64,000 nt of DNA, taken from NCBI RefSeq assembly GCF_013177695.1, contig NZ_WOEY01000028.1:42211-106210 (forward strand), given 5' to 3'. Both the position numbers and the translations under genes were made by a program. The notes under the pieces are model-generated. The model had not been told where the DNA came from and did not search any database. It saw only the letters and a list, made by a program, of their open reading frames with translations. Every line of letters begins with the position of its first letter. The first letter of the stretch is position 1. This DNA is from Paraburkholderia solitsugae (lineage in GTDB: Bacteria > Pseudomonadota > Gammaproteobacteria > Burkholderiales > Burkholderiaceae). Shown piece by piece: positions 16,954 through 25,929 of the stretch.

Positions 16954-18876
16954 ATGTCGCTTTACACCATTACCGGGGCCCAACTGGCGTTCGGTCACGT
17001 CGCGTTGCTCGATCACGCGGATTTCTCTCTCGAAGCGGGCGAGCGCGTTGGGCTGATCGGCCGTAACGGCGCGGGCAAGTCGTCGCTGCTGAAAATCGTC
17101 GCCGATCTGACCAAGCCTGACGATGGCCTTGTCACGCGTCAGCAGGGCCTGACTTCGGTCTACGTGCCGCAGGAGCCAGAGTTCGATACGGACGACACTG
17201 TGTTCGAAGCGGTCGCCGCCGGCTTGACTCACGCCCGTGCGCTGCTGGACGAGTACGACGTAGTCGCCAATCAGCTTGCTGACGAGCCGGAAGGCCCGGA
17301 GCACGACGCGCTGATGTCGCGCATGAACACGTTGCAGTCGGCGCTCGACCATTCGGACGCCTGGAACTGGAGCACGCGCGTGGCCACTACGCTGCAGCAG
17401 ATCGGTCTGAATGGCGAGGCGCGTGTCGGTTCGCTGTCGGGCGGGATGCAAAAGCGCGTCGCGCTGGCGCGCGCGCTGGTCGTGCAGCCGGATGTGTTGC
17501 TGCTCGACGAGCCAACCAACCACCTCGATTTCGACGGCATCCGCTGGCTCGAGGAACTGCTGGTCTCGCTGCGCGCGGGTCTGCTCTTCATCACTCACGA
17601 TCGCGCGTTTCTCGACCGTGTCGCCACCCGCATCGTCGAACTGGATCGCGGGCGTCTGCTGTCGTATCCGGGCAATTTCAGCGCCTATCAGACCCGGAAG
17701 GCGCAGCAGCTTGAAGTCGAGCAAGTCGAAGCAGCCAAGTTCGACAAGCTGCTCGCGCAGGAAGAAGTGTGGATTCGCAAGGGCGTGGAAGCGCGCCGTA
17801 CGCGTAGCGTCGGCCGGATCGCGCGGCTCGTGGAGATGCGCAACGAGCGTGCCGAACGCCGTAACGTGCAGGGCAACGTCAAGCTCGACGTGGGTCAAGG
17901 TGAGAAGTCCGGCAAGATCGTCGCCGAACTGACCGACGTCACCAAGCGCTACGGTTCGCGCACGGTGGTCGACAACTTCACGGCGACGGTGATGCGCGGC
18001 GACAAGATCGGCTTTGTCGGCCCGAACGGTGCGGGCAAGACCACGCTGCTGAAGATGATCCTCGCCGAATTGCCGCCGGACGAAGGCACGGTGCGCATCG
18101 GCACCAATCTGCAGGTGGCGTACTTCGACCAGATGCGCGCGCAGCTCGATCTGGACAAGAGCCTCGCCGATACAATCAGCCCGGGCAGCGAGTGGGTCGA
18201 AGTCAACGGCCAGAAGAAGCACGTGATGAGCTATCTGGGCGACTTCCTGTTCGCGCCGGAACGCGCGCGTTCGCCGGTCAAGTCGCTATCGGGTGGCGAG
18301 CGCAACCGCTTGCTGCTGGCGCGCCTGTTCGCGCGGCCGGCCAACGTGCTGGTGCTCGACGAACCGACCAACGACCTCGACATCCCGACGCTCGAATTGC
18401 TCGAAGAACTGCTTACCGAGTATGACGGCACCGTGCTGCTGGTCAGCCACGATCGCGCGTTTCTGGATAACGTCGCGACCTCCGTGATCGCTTCGGAAGG
18501 CGCGGGCAAGTGGCGCGAGTATGTCGGCGGCTTTACCGACTGGCAGATTCAGCGCGACCGCTCGCAGCAGATGGCGCAGGAAGCGCAGAAAGAAGCAGCC
18601 AAAGAAGTGGCGGCGAAAGACGGTGGCGCGGGCCGCAATACGCAGCGCGCCGCCAAGCTGTCGTTCAAGGATCAGCGCGAACTCGAGGCATTGCCGGCAA
18701 AAATCGCCGCGCTCGAAGCCGAGCAGAAAACCATCGGCGCTCAACTCGAAGACGGTTCGGTCTTCGCGAAAGACGCTCAGGAAGGCACACGTCTGACCGA
18801 GCGCTACGCCGCGATCGACGAGGAACTGCTGATCGCGCTGGAACGTTGGGACGAGCTGGAAAACAAGCGCAAGTGA
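16954..18876 (+). CDS. uup: ABC-F family ATPase, Uup-like
   Basis: A soluble protein with two ATP-binding cassettes and no membrane domain, 640 residues, the size of Uup. Cassette 1 has GRNGAGKS (about residue 38), LSGGMQKR and LLLDEPTNHLD; cassette 2 has GPNGAGKT (about 357), LSGGERNR and LVLDEPTNDLD. A charged linker joins them, and residues about 560-640 form the C-terminal coiled coil typical of Uup. ABC-F proteins act on ribosomes or, for Uup, have been linked to DNA-branch and ribosome functions. It stands alone, 236 bp after the DUF4399 gene. Confidence 0.9.
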   Translation: MSLYTITGAQLAFGHVALLDHADFSLEAGERVGLIGRNGAGKSSLLKIVADLTKPDDGLVTRQQGLTSVYVPQEPEFDTDDTVFEAVAAGLTHARALLDEYDVVANQLADEPEGPEHDALMSRMNTLQSALDHSDAWNWSTRVATTLQQIGLNGEARVGSLSGGMQKRVALARALVVQPDVLLLDEPTNHLDFDGIRWLEELLVSLRAGLLFITHDRAFLDRVATRIVELDRGRLLSYPGNFSAYQTRKAQQLEVEQVEAAKFDKLLAQEEVWIRKGVEARRTRSVGRIARLVEMRNERAERRNVQGNVKLDVGQGEKSGKIVAELTDVTKRYGSRTVVDNFTATVMRGDKIGFVGPNGAGKTTLLKMILAELPPDEGTVRIGTNLQVAYFDQMRAQLDLDKSLADTISPGSEWVEVNGQKKHVMSYLGDFLFAPERARSPVKSLSGGERNRLLLARLFARPANVLVLDEPTNDLDIPTLELLEELLTEYDGTVLLVSHDRAFLDNVATSVIASEGAGKWREYVGGFTDWQIQRDRSQQMAQEAQKEAAKEVAAKDGGAGRNTQRAAKLSFKDQRELEALPAKIAALEAEQKTIGAQLEDGSVFAKDAQEGTRLTERYAAIDEELLIALERWDELENKRK

Positions 18877-19326
18877 TGCGCGGGCGCGGCGCGATCCGAG
18901 GTTGCGCCGAACCCATGCCGAGGTCGGGTGCCGCAGCTGGGCAGCGGCCCCGCCACAGCTTTTTCGCGGTCCCGCAGCGGTCTTGCAGCGGTTGCATCAC
19001 TGGCCGAAGCAGTGCGCAGTCTCTTATCCAAACGGCCAATCCCGCACGTCGTGAATTGCCGCCCGTATCGAAATCAGTAAAATACCCCGCGAACAGGCTT
19101 CCTCCGGCGTTCGCACCGGCTGGCCGTTGCCGGGCTGTGGAGCCCGCATCGAGCCGCCGTCGAGCGCGCCCATGGGAAGCCAGGCGATAAAACACGTTGC
19201 CCGCACTGCGGGCACCCCACCTAACCCCGTTGTTTCGTTTCGCTTTTTTTGAAAACTCAACGCATTGTCCACGGACCTGTCCACAGGACCTGTGGACAAC
19301 GATGAACCGACGCACCCGAGTCAACC
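18877..19326. other. intergenic before parE, 450 bp
   Basis: Contains a plausible parE promoter: TTGCCG (19056-19061), 16 bp, TAAAAT (19078-19083), which would leave a leader of about 236 bases. A T-rich patch (19230-19250) precedes the nested palindrome at 19265-19299. No supported reading frame is seen. Confidence 0.5.
19265..19299. repeat. nested palindrome upstream of parE
   Basis: Outer arms TTGTCCAC (19265-19272) and GTGGACAA (19292-19299). Inside is a perfect 9-bp palindrome GTCCACAGG-A-CCTGTGGAC (19279-19297). GGACCTGT also occurs twice in direct orientation (19273, 19286). It ends 27 bp before the parE ATG. Operator or leader hairpin are both possible. Confidence 0.65.
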
Positions 19327-21312
19327 ATGTCTACGAAAAAGCCAAACGCCGCGTATAGCGAAGCGTCGATCAAGGTGTTGAAGGGCCTGGAGCCGGTCAA
19401 GCAACGGCCTGGGATGTACACCCGCACCGAAAATCCGCTGCACATCATTCAGGAAGTTATCGACAACGCGTCGGACGAGGCCCTTGGCGGCCACGGCCGG
19501 CAAATCACGGTCACGCTGCACGCGGACCATTCGGTCTCGGTCGAAGACGACGGCCGCGGCATTCCGTTCGGCCTGCATCCGGAAGAAGGCGTGCCGGTCG
19601 TCGAAATCGTTTTCACGCGCCTGCACGCGGGCGGCAAGTTCGATAAAGCCGCTGGCGGCGCCTACACATTCTCGGGCGGCCTGCACGGCGTCGGCGTGTC
19701 GGTCACCAACGCGCTGTCCACCCGCCTCGACGTCACCGTGTGGCGCGACGGCAAAATCGCCGAATTGAGCTTTGCCAACGGCGACGTCGCGAAGCAGCTT
19801 GAAGTACGCCCCGCGACCAAAGGCGACAAGAAATCCGGCACGCGCGTCACCGCATGGGCCAATCCGAAGTACTTCGATTCGCCGAACCTGCCGCTCGGCG
19901 AGCTGCAACGTCTGCTGCGCTCGAAAGCGGTGCTGTTGCCGGGCGTCGAAGTCACGCTGATCAACGAGAAAACCGGCGAAACGCAAACCTGGAAATACGA
20001 AGACGGTTTGCGCGGCTACCTGCTCGAAGGCATGAATGGCAGCGATCTGCTGATTCCGCTGTTCGAGGGCGAGCGCTATGTCGAAAATTCACGCACGAGT
20101 GAAGAGACGTTTGCTGAAGGTGAGGGCGCCACATGGGTCGTCGCGTGGAGCGAAGAAGGGACGCTCATGCGCGAGTCGTACGTCAATCTGATTCCGACGC
20201 CTGCGGGCGGCACGCACGAATCCGGTTTGCGTGACGGTCTGTTCCAGGCGGTGAAGAGCTTCGTCGAGTTGCATAACCTCCAGCCGAAGGGCGTCAAGCT
20301 GCTGGCGGAAGACGTGTTCGCGCGCGTGTCGTTCGTGCTGTCGGCAAAGGTGCTCGATCCGCAATTCCAAGGGCAGATCAAGGAGCGCCTGAATAGCCGC
20401 GATGCGGTGAAACTGGTGTCGTCGTTCTCGCGGCCGGCTTTGGAGCTGTGGCTGAATCAGCACGTCGAGCACGGCAAGAAACTCGCCGACCTCGTCATCA
20501 AGCAGGCGCAGGCACGTACCCGCGCCGGACAGAAGGTCGAGAAGCGCAAGAGCTCGGGCGTGGCCGTTCTGCCGGGCAAGCTGACCGATTGCGAATCGAC
20601 GGAAATTGGCCGCAACGAACTGTTCCTCGTCGAGGGTGACTCGGCGGGCGGCTCGGCAAAGATGGGCCGTGACAAGGAATACCAGGCGATCCTGCCGCTG
20701 CGCGGCAAGGTGCTGAACACGTGGGAAACCGAGCGCGACCGCCTGTTCGCCAACAACGAAGTGCACGACATTTCGGTGGCGATCGGGGTCGATCCGCATA
20801 GCCCGGACGACAAGGTCGATCTGTCGAATCTGCGCTACGGCAAGATCTGCATCTTGTCGGACGCTGACGTCGACGGTTCGCATATCCAGGTGCTGCTGCT
20901 CACGCTGTTCTTCAAACATTTCCCGCAACTGATCGAACGCGGGCATGTGTGCGTGGCGCGTCCGCCGCTGTTCCGGGTCGATGCGCCCGCGCGCGGCAAG
21001 AAGCCGGCGCAAAAACTCTACGCACTCGATGAAGGCGAACTCGAGGCGATCCTCGACAAGCTGCGCAAGGACGGTGTGCGCGAGACGCAGTGGTCCATCA
21101 GCCGCTTCAAAGGCCTCGGCGAAATGAGCGCGGAGCAACTGTGGGACACGACGATGAACCCCGACACGCGGCGCCTGACGCCGGTGGCACTCGGCGAACT
21201 CGACTATGACGCCACAGTGGCGCGTATGACGATGCTGATGGGCAAGGGCGAAGCGGCGTCGCGGCGCAGCTGGCTGGAAGAAAAGGGCAACGACGTGGAA
21301 GCGGATATCTGA
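19327..21312 (+). CDS. parE: DNA topoisomerase IV subunit B
   Basis: The ATPase subunit of topoisomerase IV, which decatenates daughter chromosomes with ParC. The 661 residues fit ParE rather than the longer GyrB. A GHKL ATPase domain is visible (EVIDNASDEA near residue 45, DDGRGIPFG, GLHGVGVSVTNALS), then the transducer domain, and the TOPRIM region with EGDSAGGSAKMGRD and DADVDGSHI. The C-terminal FKGLGEMSAEQLWDTTMNP is also conserved. Pairing with parC 62 bp downstream supports ParE. The ribosome binding site is weak. The nested palindrome lies directly upstream. Confidence 0.97.
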   Translation: MSTKKPNAAYSEASIKVLKGLEPVKQRPGMYTRTENPLHIIQEVIDNASDEALGGHGRQITVTLHADHSVSVEDDGRGIPFGLHPEEGVPVVEIVFTRLHAGGKFDKAAGGAYTFSGGLHGVGVSVTNALSTRLDVTVWRDGKIAELSFANGDVAKQLEVRPATKGDKKSGTRVTAWANPKYFDSPNLPLGELQRLLRSKAVLLPGVEVTLINEKTGETQTWKYEDGLRGYLLEGMNGSDLLIPLFEGERYVENSRTSEETFAEGEGATWVVAWSEEGTLMRESYVNLIPTPAGGTHESGLRDGLFQAVKSFVELHNLQPKGVKLLAEDVFARVSFVLSAKVLDPQFQGQIKERLNSRDAVKLVSSFSRPALELWLNQHVEHGKKLADLVIKQAQARTRAGQKVEKRKSSGVAVLPGKLTDCESTEIGRNELFLVEGDSAGGSAKMGRDKEYQAILPLRGKVLNTWETERDRLFANNEVHDISVAIGVDPHSPDDKVDLSNLRYGKICILSDADVDGSHIQVLLLTLFFKHFPQLIERGHVCVARPPLFRVDAPARGKKPAQKLYALDEGELEAILDKLRKDGVRETQWSISRFKGLGEMSAEQLWDTTMNPDTRRLTPVALGELDYDATVARMTMLMGKGEAASRRSWLEEKGNDVEADI

Positions 21313-21374
21313 GCACGCTAACAGCGCCTCAGTTGAACTACTCACTTCACGCCAAACACGGATACGGATTCTAG

Positions 21375-23699
21375 ATGGACGACGATAACACTCTCGACCT
21401 TTTCACCGAGCCGCCGCCCCCGGAAGGCGACTTCCTGACGCTCGGCAATTATGCGGAACGCCAGTACCTCGATTACGCGGTAAGCGTGGTCAAGGGCCGC
21501 GCGCTGCCCGATGTGTGCGACGGCCAGAAGCCGGTGCAACGCCGCATCCTATACGCCATGAACGACATGGGCCTTGGCGACAACGCCAAGCCCGTGAAAT
21601 CGGCGCGCGTGGTCGGCGACGTGTTGGGTAAGTATCACCCGCACGGCGACCAGTCGGCGTACGACGCACTCGTGCGTCTCGCGCAAGACTTCTCGATGCG
21701 TTATCCGCTGATCGACGGCCAGGGCAACTTCGGTTCGCGCGACGGCGACGGCGCAGCGGCGATGCGGTACACCGAAGCGCGCCTGACGCCGATCGCGAAG
21801 CTGTTGCTCGATGAGATCGACCAGGGCACGGTCGACTTCATGAAGAACTATGACGGCGAGTTCGAAGAACCGAGGCTGTTGCCTGGGCGCTTGCCGTTCG
21901 TGTTGCTGAACGGCGCATCCGGCATTGCGGTGGGGCTGGCCACGGAAATCCCGTCGCACAACCTGCGCGAAGTGGCGGCTGCGGCGGTCGCGATGATCCG
22001 CAATCCGAAGATCGAGCACGCCGAGTTGATGCAACACATCGCCGGGCCGGACTTCCCGGGCGGCGGCCAGATCATTTCGAGCGACGCCGAGATTTCCGCG
22101 GCCTACGAAACCGGCCGCGGCAGCCTGAAGGTGCGCGCCCGCTGGAAGATCGAAGAGCTCGCGCGCGGCCAGTGGCAACTCGTGATCACCGAATTGCCGC
22201 CGAACACGGCCGCGCAGAAGGTGCTCGAAGAAATCGAAGAGCAGACCAACCCGAAGATCAAGCTCGGCAAGAAGACGCTCACGCCCGAACAGCTGCAGAC
22301 CAAGCAGACCATGCTCGCCCTGCTCGACGCCGTGCGCGACGAGTCGGGCAGGGATGCACCCGTGCGTCTCGTGTTCGAGCCGAAGTCGAGTCGCATCGAT
22401 CAAACCGAGTTCGTCAATTCGCTGCTCGCCCATACGAGTCTCGAATCGAACGCATCGCTCAATATGGTGATGGTGGGCGGCGATGGCCGGCCGCGTCAGA
22501 AGGGCTTGAGCGAAATCATCCACGAGTGGATCGCGTTCCGCTTTGCGACGGTTACGCGCCGCACGCGTCATCGGTTGAGCAAGGTCGACGACCGGATTCA
22601 TATCCTCGAAGGCCGGATGATCGTCTTCTTGAATATCGACGAAGTCATCCGCATCATCCGCGAATCGGACGAACCGAAGGCCGCGCTGATGGCCGCGTTC
22701 GGCTTGTCGGATCGACAGACCGAAGACATTCTCGAAATCCGCTTGCGTCAGTTGGCGCGTCTCGAGAAGATCAAGATCGAGAAGGAACTGTCCGAACTGC
22801 GCGACGAGAAGGCCAAGCTCGAAGAACTGCTCGGCAGCGAATCCGCGATGAAGCGTCTGCTCATCAAGGAAATCGAAGGCGATGCGAAGCAATACGGCGA
22901 CGAGCGCCGCACGCTGATCCAGCAGGAAAAGCGCGCTACGTTCGAAGCGCGCGTGGTCGACGAGCCGGTGACGGTGGTGGTGTCGCAGAAGGGTTGGGTA
23001 CGCGCGTTGAAGGGCCATGGCCTGGATGTAGCCGGCTTCACGTTCAAGGCCGGCGACGGACTCTACGCAGCGTTCCAGTGCCGCACGCCGGATACGCTGG
23101 TCGCGTGGGGCAGCAATGGCCGCGTCTATTCGGTGGCGGTGGCCTTGCTGCCGGGCGGGCGAGGTGATGGTGTGCCGGTCACGTCGCTGATCGAGCTCGA
23201 GTCGGGCAGTCATCTGATGCATTACTACGCGGCTTCCGCGGATCAGGCGTTGCTGCTCGCGTCGAGCAACGGCTTCGGCTTTATCGCCAAGGTTGGCGAC
23301 ATGGTGAGCCGCGTGAAGGCCGGCAAGTCGTTCATGACGATCGACGCGGGTGCCACGCCGCTCGCGCCCATGCCGATGTTGCCGGATGCGACGCATGTCG
23401 CTTGTTTGTCTTCAGGTGGACGCCTGCTGGTGTTCGGCCTCGACGAGATGAAGACGCTCTCGGGCGGCGGACGTGGCGTCACGCTGATGGCGCTCGACGA
23501 CAACGAAACACTGGTGCAGGCGCTGTCCATCAACAAAGCGGGCGTGGTGTTGATCGGCACGCGCCGCGGTGGCCGTGTCGACGAAGAAAAGCTGAGCGGC
23601 GCCACGCTCACGCCGCATGTTGGCAAACGGGCGCGCAAGGGGCGTGCGCCTGAGAGCAAGATGAAGCTCGACGGTATGCGTCCGGTGCTCGCTGCGTAA
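21375..23699 (+). CDS. parC: DNA topoisomerase IV subunit A
   Basis: The DNA-cleaving subunit of topoisomerase IV, 774 residues. The winged-helix region holds [11 protein letters not shown] and [17 protein letters not shown], and the catalytic Tyr is in [11 protein letters not shown] (about residue 130). The coiled-coil tower follows, and the C-terminal ~250 residues form the beta-pinwheel with its repeated blades. A Ser or Thr usually found in the quinolone-resistance region sits as Ser in GDQSAYD, as in sensitive enzymes. It follows parE by 62 bp and is surely cotranscribed. A GC-rich hairpin without a T-run (23757-23778) lies 57 bp after the stop. Confidence 0.97.
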   Translation: MDDDNTLDLFTEPPPPEGDFLTLGNYAERQYLDYAVSVVKGRALPDVCDGQKPVQRRILYAMNDMGLGDNAKPVKSARVVGDVLGKYHPHGDQSAYDALVRLAQDFSMRYPLIDGQGNFGSRDGDGAAAMRYTEARLTPIAKLLLDEIDQGTVDFMKNYDGEFEEPRLLPGRLPFVLLNGASGIAVGLATEIPSHNLREVAAAAVAMIRNPKIEHAELMQHIAGPDFPGGGQIISSDAEISAAYETGRGSLKVRARWKIEELARGQWQLVITELPPNTAAQKVLEEIEEQTNPKIKLGKKTLTPEQLQTKQTMLALLDAVRDESGRDAPVRLVFEPKSSRIDQTEFVNSLLAHTSLESNASLNMVMVGGDGRPRQKGLSEIIHEWIAFRFATVTRRTRHRLSKVDDRIHILEGRMIVFLNIDEVIRIIRESDEPKAALMAAFGLSDRQTEDILEIRLRQLARLEKIKIEKELSELRDEKAKLEELLGSESAMKRLLIKEIEGDAKQYGDERRTLIQQEKRATFEARVVDEPVTVVVSQKGWVRALKGHGLDVAGFTFKAGDGLYAAFQCRTPDTLVAWGSNGRVYSVAVALLPGGRGDGVPVTSLIELESGSHLMHYYAASADQALLLASSNGFGFIAKVGDMVSRVKAGKSFMTIDAGATPLAPMPMLPDATHVACLSSGGRLLVFGLDEMKTLSGGGRGVTLMALDDNETLVQALSINKAGVVLIGTRRGGRVDEEKLSGATLTPHVGKRARKGRAPESKMKLDGMRPVLAA

Positions 23700-23968
23700 T
23701 AGTAGAAGAAGTAGATAGAAATAGATGGAAGCAGAGTAGAGTCAGGCATGAACGCGGCGTGTGCTTCGAAGCGCACGCCACGCGTAGCAAAAATCCGGGG
23801 TGCAGTACCGTCGCGATATCGGACGCGCTGCAATAACAACTACAAAGAATGTTAAGACGTTGCCAGTACATGGAACTGCACGCATGGTGTGCGGTCGAAT
23901 GCGCTCAATAGCCGCTACTAATATCACTCGTCATAAGCGGTGTGGCATCGTCGGGAGAGGAAAACAAC

Positions 23969-24427
23969 ATGAACAAAGCTATCGAACTCGCGCTCTTTTT
24001 GCATCTGCTCGCGGTCGCGGTGTGGGTGGGCGGGATGGTGTTCGCGCATTTCTGTCTGCGTCCGGCGATTGCCGATCTTTCGCCGCAACTGCGCTTGCCT
24101 TTGTGGGAATCGGTGTTCGGCCGCTTCTTCAATTGGGTCGCCGCAGCCGTGCTGGTGATTCTCCTCACCGGTGGCTTCCTGCTGATGCAATTCGGTGGCG
24201 GTCACGCCACATGGCCGTTGCATGCCATGGCCGGCCTCGGCATTGTGATGATGCTGATCTTCGGGCACATTCGCTTCGCCGTGTTCCCGCGTATTCGGCG
24301 TGCAGTGCAGGCGCAGAAGTGGCCTGACGGCGCGCAGGCGGTCGGCACGATCCGGCGTCTGGTGCTGGTGAATATCGTGCTGGGCGTGGTGACGATCGGT
24401 GTGGCGGTGCTGTCGCGCGGATTCTGA
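23969..24427 (+). CDS. CopD-like four-helix membrane protein
   Basis: An inner-membrane protein of 152 residues with four hydrophobic helices (about 5-27, 48-70, 78-98, 128-148). It resembles the CopD domain: a His in the first helix (LFLHLLAVAVWVGGM), a second His in the FAHFCLRPA segment and another in GHIRFAVFPRI. CopD-type proteins have been linked to copper or haem handling in the membrane, but the role of short members is unknown. GGGAGAGG lies 8 bases before the ATG at 23969. No copC or copper genes are adjacent. Confidence 0.82.
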   Translation: MNKAIELALFLHLLAVAVWVGGMVFAHFCLRPAIADLSPQLRLPLWESVFGRFFNWVAAAVLVILLTGGFLLMQFGGGHATWPLHAMAGLGIVMMLIFGHIRFAVFPRIRRAVQAQKWPDGAQAVGTIRRLVLVNIVLGVVTIGVAVLSRGF

Positions 24428-24499
24428 AGCCTCGCTACTGACGGTGGATTTCTGCTTGCGTTCTGGAGTCTGGCTTCACAGCGCGGGCGACTCACCCGC

Positions 24500-25708
24500 C
24501 TACGGCATGGCGCAGTAAGCCAGCCACAGCCCACACACGACCGCCACGGTCCCGTACACCACATACACCGGCACCTTGAGCTTCGCGAAGCACATGCCGG
24601 AGAACAGTGCCGTCACCAGATACACCGGTTTGAACGGCACATGCCCCGCAATGCGCAGTACGGCCACCGCAAGAAAGGCGGTGGTGACCGCGCGCAAGAT
24701 CCGCATGCCATGCTCGAAGCGCGGATTGGCCTTCAATTGATGCAGATGCCGCTGCGCCAGCACCACCAGGCACCCCGACGGCACAAAAAGCGCGAGCGTC
24801 GCGATCAGCGCGCCTGCCCAGCCATCCACCAGATAGCCGAAGAACGGCACCACGTTCAGCAGTGGTCCGGGCGACAACGGGGACAGCGAAAACGCCAAAG
24901 TGAAGTCGTTATCCGACACACCGATCGCCGGCGTGACGAACAGCGTCTTGAGTACCGGTAACGCCGAGAAGCCGCCACCGAACAACGTCATGCCCGCGCC
25001 GGCCAGTCGCGGCCATAGCAGCGCAAGTTCATAGCGATGCGGCAACGGCAGGGCGAACAACACCAGCAACACGCATAGTGCCGCCAGCATGTGCCAGTCG
25101 CCCCGGCCGATCGTCACGACGATGCGCGAATTGCGCTCCGGACTGACCAGCCACCCGGTGCCGAAGGCCGTGCCGAGCATCACCACGTAGGCCGCGGGAC
25201 TGTGCGCATAGAAGAGCGCTACGCAACCGAGCCCCGCAGCGATCCATTCGACCTTGCCGCGCACCAGCGCGCGCGTCTGTTTGTACCAGGTGATCGCGAT
25301 CAGTGTCGCCAGCACCACGCTGAAGTGATTGAGCAATGTTTGGGAAGCCGCGGCGCGCACGAGCGGCGTGCGATAGAAGATCGCGAACAACGTCATCAGC
25401 GTGAAAAAGGGCAGCACGCTCGCGACGCCCGCCACCCAGGCGCCAGCGCGTCCGCGCAGCGCATGCCCCAGTTGTACGGCGACATTGCAGCCCACCGGCC
25501 CGGGCACCATCCAGGCCAGCGCGATCAGATCGGAAAAGGCCACGCGCGAGAGCCGTCCCTCGCGTTCTACGTAGTGGTTTTCAAGTTGCGCCATCAGCGC
25601 GAGGCCGCCCCACGACAGCGCCGACAGGCCGAACACGACCCTGAACAGCGTCCATAGCGGTTCCCGTTTTCCTCGCCTGGCGGCATCCTGGCTCGTGATC
25701 GTCTGCAT
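24500..25708 (-). CDS. chrA: chromate transporter ChrA family protein
   Basis: A two-domain (long-chain) CHR-family membrane protein of about 402 residues with 10-12 hydrophobic segments. Each half starts with the CHR signature: LSWGGLALMAQLENHYV with later MVPGPVGCN in the first, and GMTLFGGGFSALPVL with LSPGPLLNV in the second. Well-studied members export chromate, but many genomic copies have no proven substrate. The ATG at 25708 is my choice; a GTG at 25741 is in frame. No chrB or other resistance gene is nearby, so chromate resistance is only a family-level inference. Confidence 0.85.
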   Translation of the reverse strand: MQTITSQDAARRGKREPLWTLFRVVFGLSALSWGGLALMAQLENHYVEREGRLSRVAFSDLIALAWMVPGPVGCNVAVQLGHALRGRAGAWVAGVASVLPFFTLMTLFAIFYRTPLVRAAASQTLLNHFSVVLATLIAITWYKQTRALVRGKVEWIAAGLGCVALFYAHSPAAYVVMLGTAFGTGWLVSPERNSRIVVTIGRGDWHMLAALCVLLVLFALPLPHRYELALLWPRLAGAGMTLFGGGFSALPVLKTLFVTPAIGVSDNDFTLAFSLSPLSPGPLLNVVPFFGYLVDGWAGALIATLALFVPSGCLVVLAQRHLHQLKANPRFEHGMRILRAVTTAFLAVAVLRIAGHVPFKPVYLVTALFSGMCFAKLKVPVYVVYGTVAVVCGLWLAYCAMP

Positions 25709-25929
25709 GGCGACGCGGGCCCCCGCACGCGGGCGGCCCACCCTCTGAGATCATCATTGTGTGTGTGTTGGCGCGGCCGGTAGCCGGCATCGCGCGGTGA
25801 TGCAGTACAGCGTGAATGTAGCTGGTTTTGTAATGCGGCGGTGGGATATGCGCGGGGGCGCCGCTTATACGCTTATCGGCCGCGTGCGGCGCGCATGTGC
25901 GTGGCACACGCGCCACCGCCAGGCCACGC

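Noticed and set aside
16870..18222. 450-codon open frame opposite the ABC-F gene
   Set aside because: Antisense shadow; the plus-strand gene has complete Walker and signature motifs.
19265..19299. DnaA-box-like sequence as part of a replication origin
   Set aside because: Only one near-match, no AT-rich unwinding region and no origin-linked genes such as dnaA or parAB nearby.
20089..21345. 418-codon open frame opposite parE
   Set aside because: Antisense shadow; no ribosome binding site or family resemblance.
21549..23396. 615-codon open frame on the minus strand opposite parC
   Set aside because: Exactly antisense to a well-conserved gene; composition is Arg/His/Gln-rich, as expected from GC-rich third-position bias.
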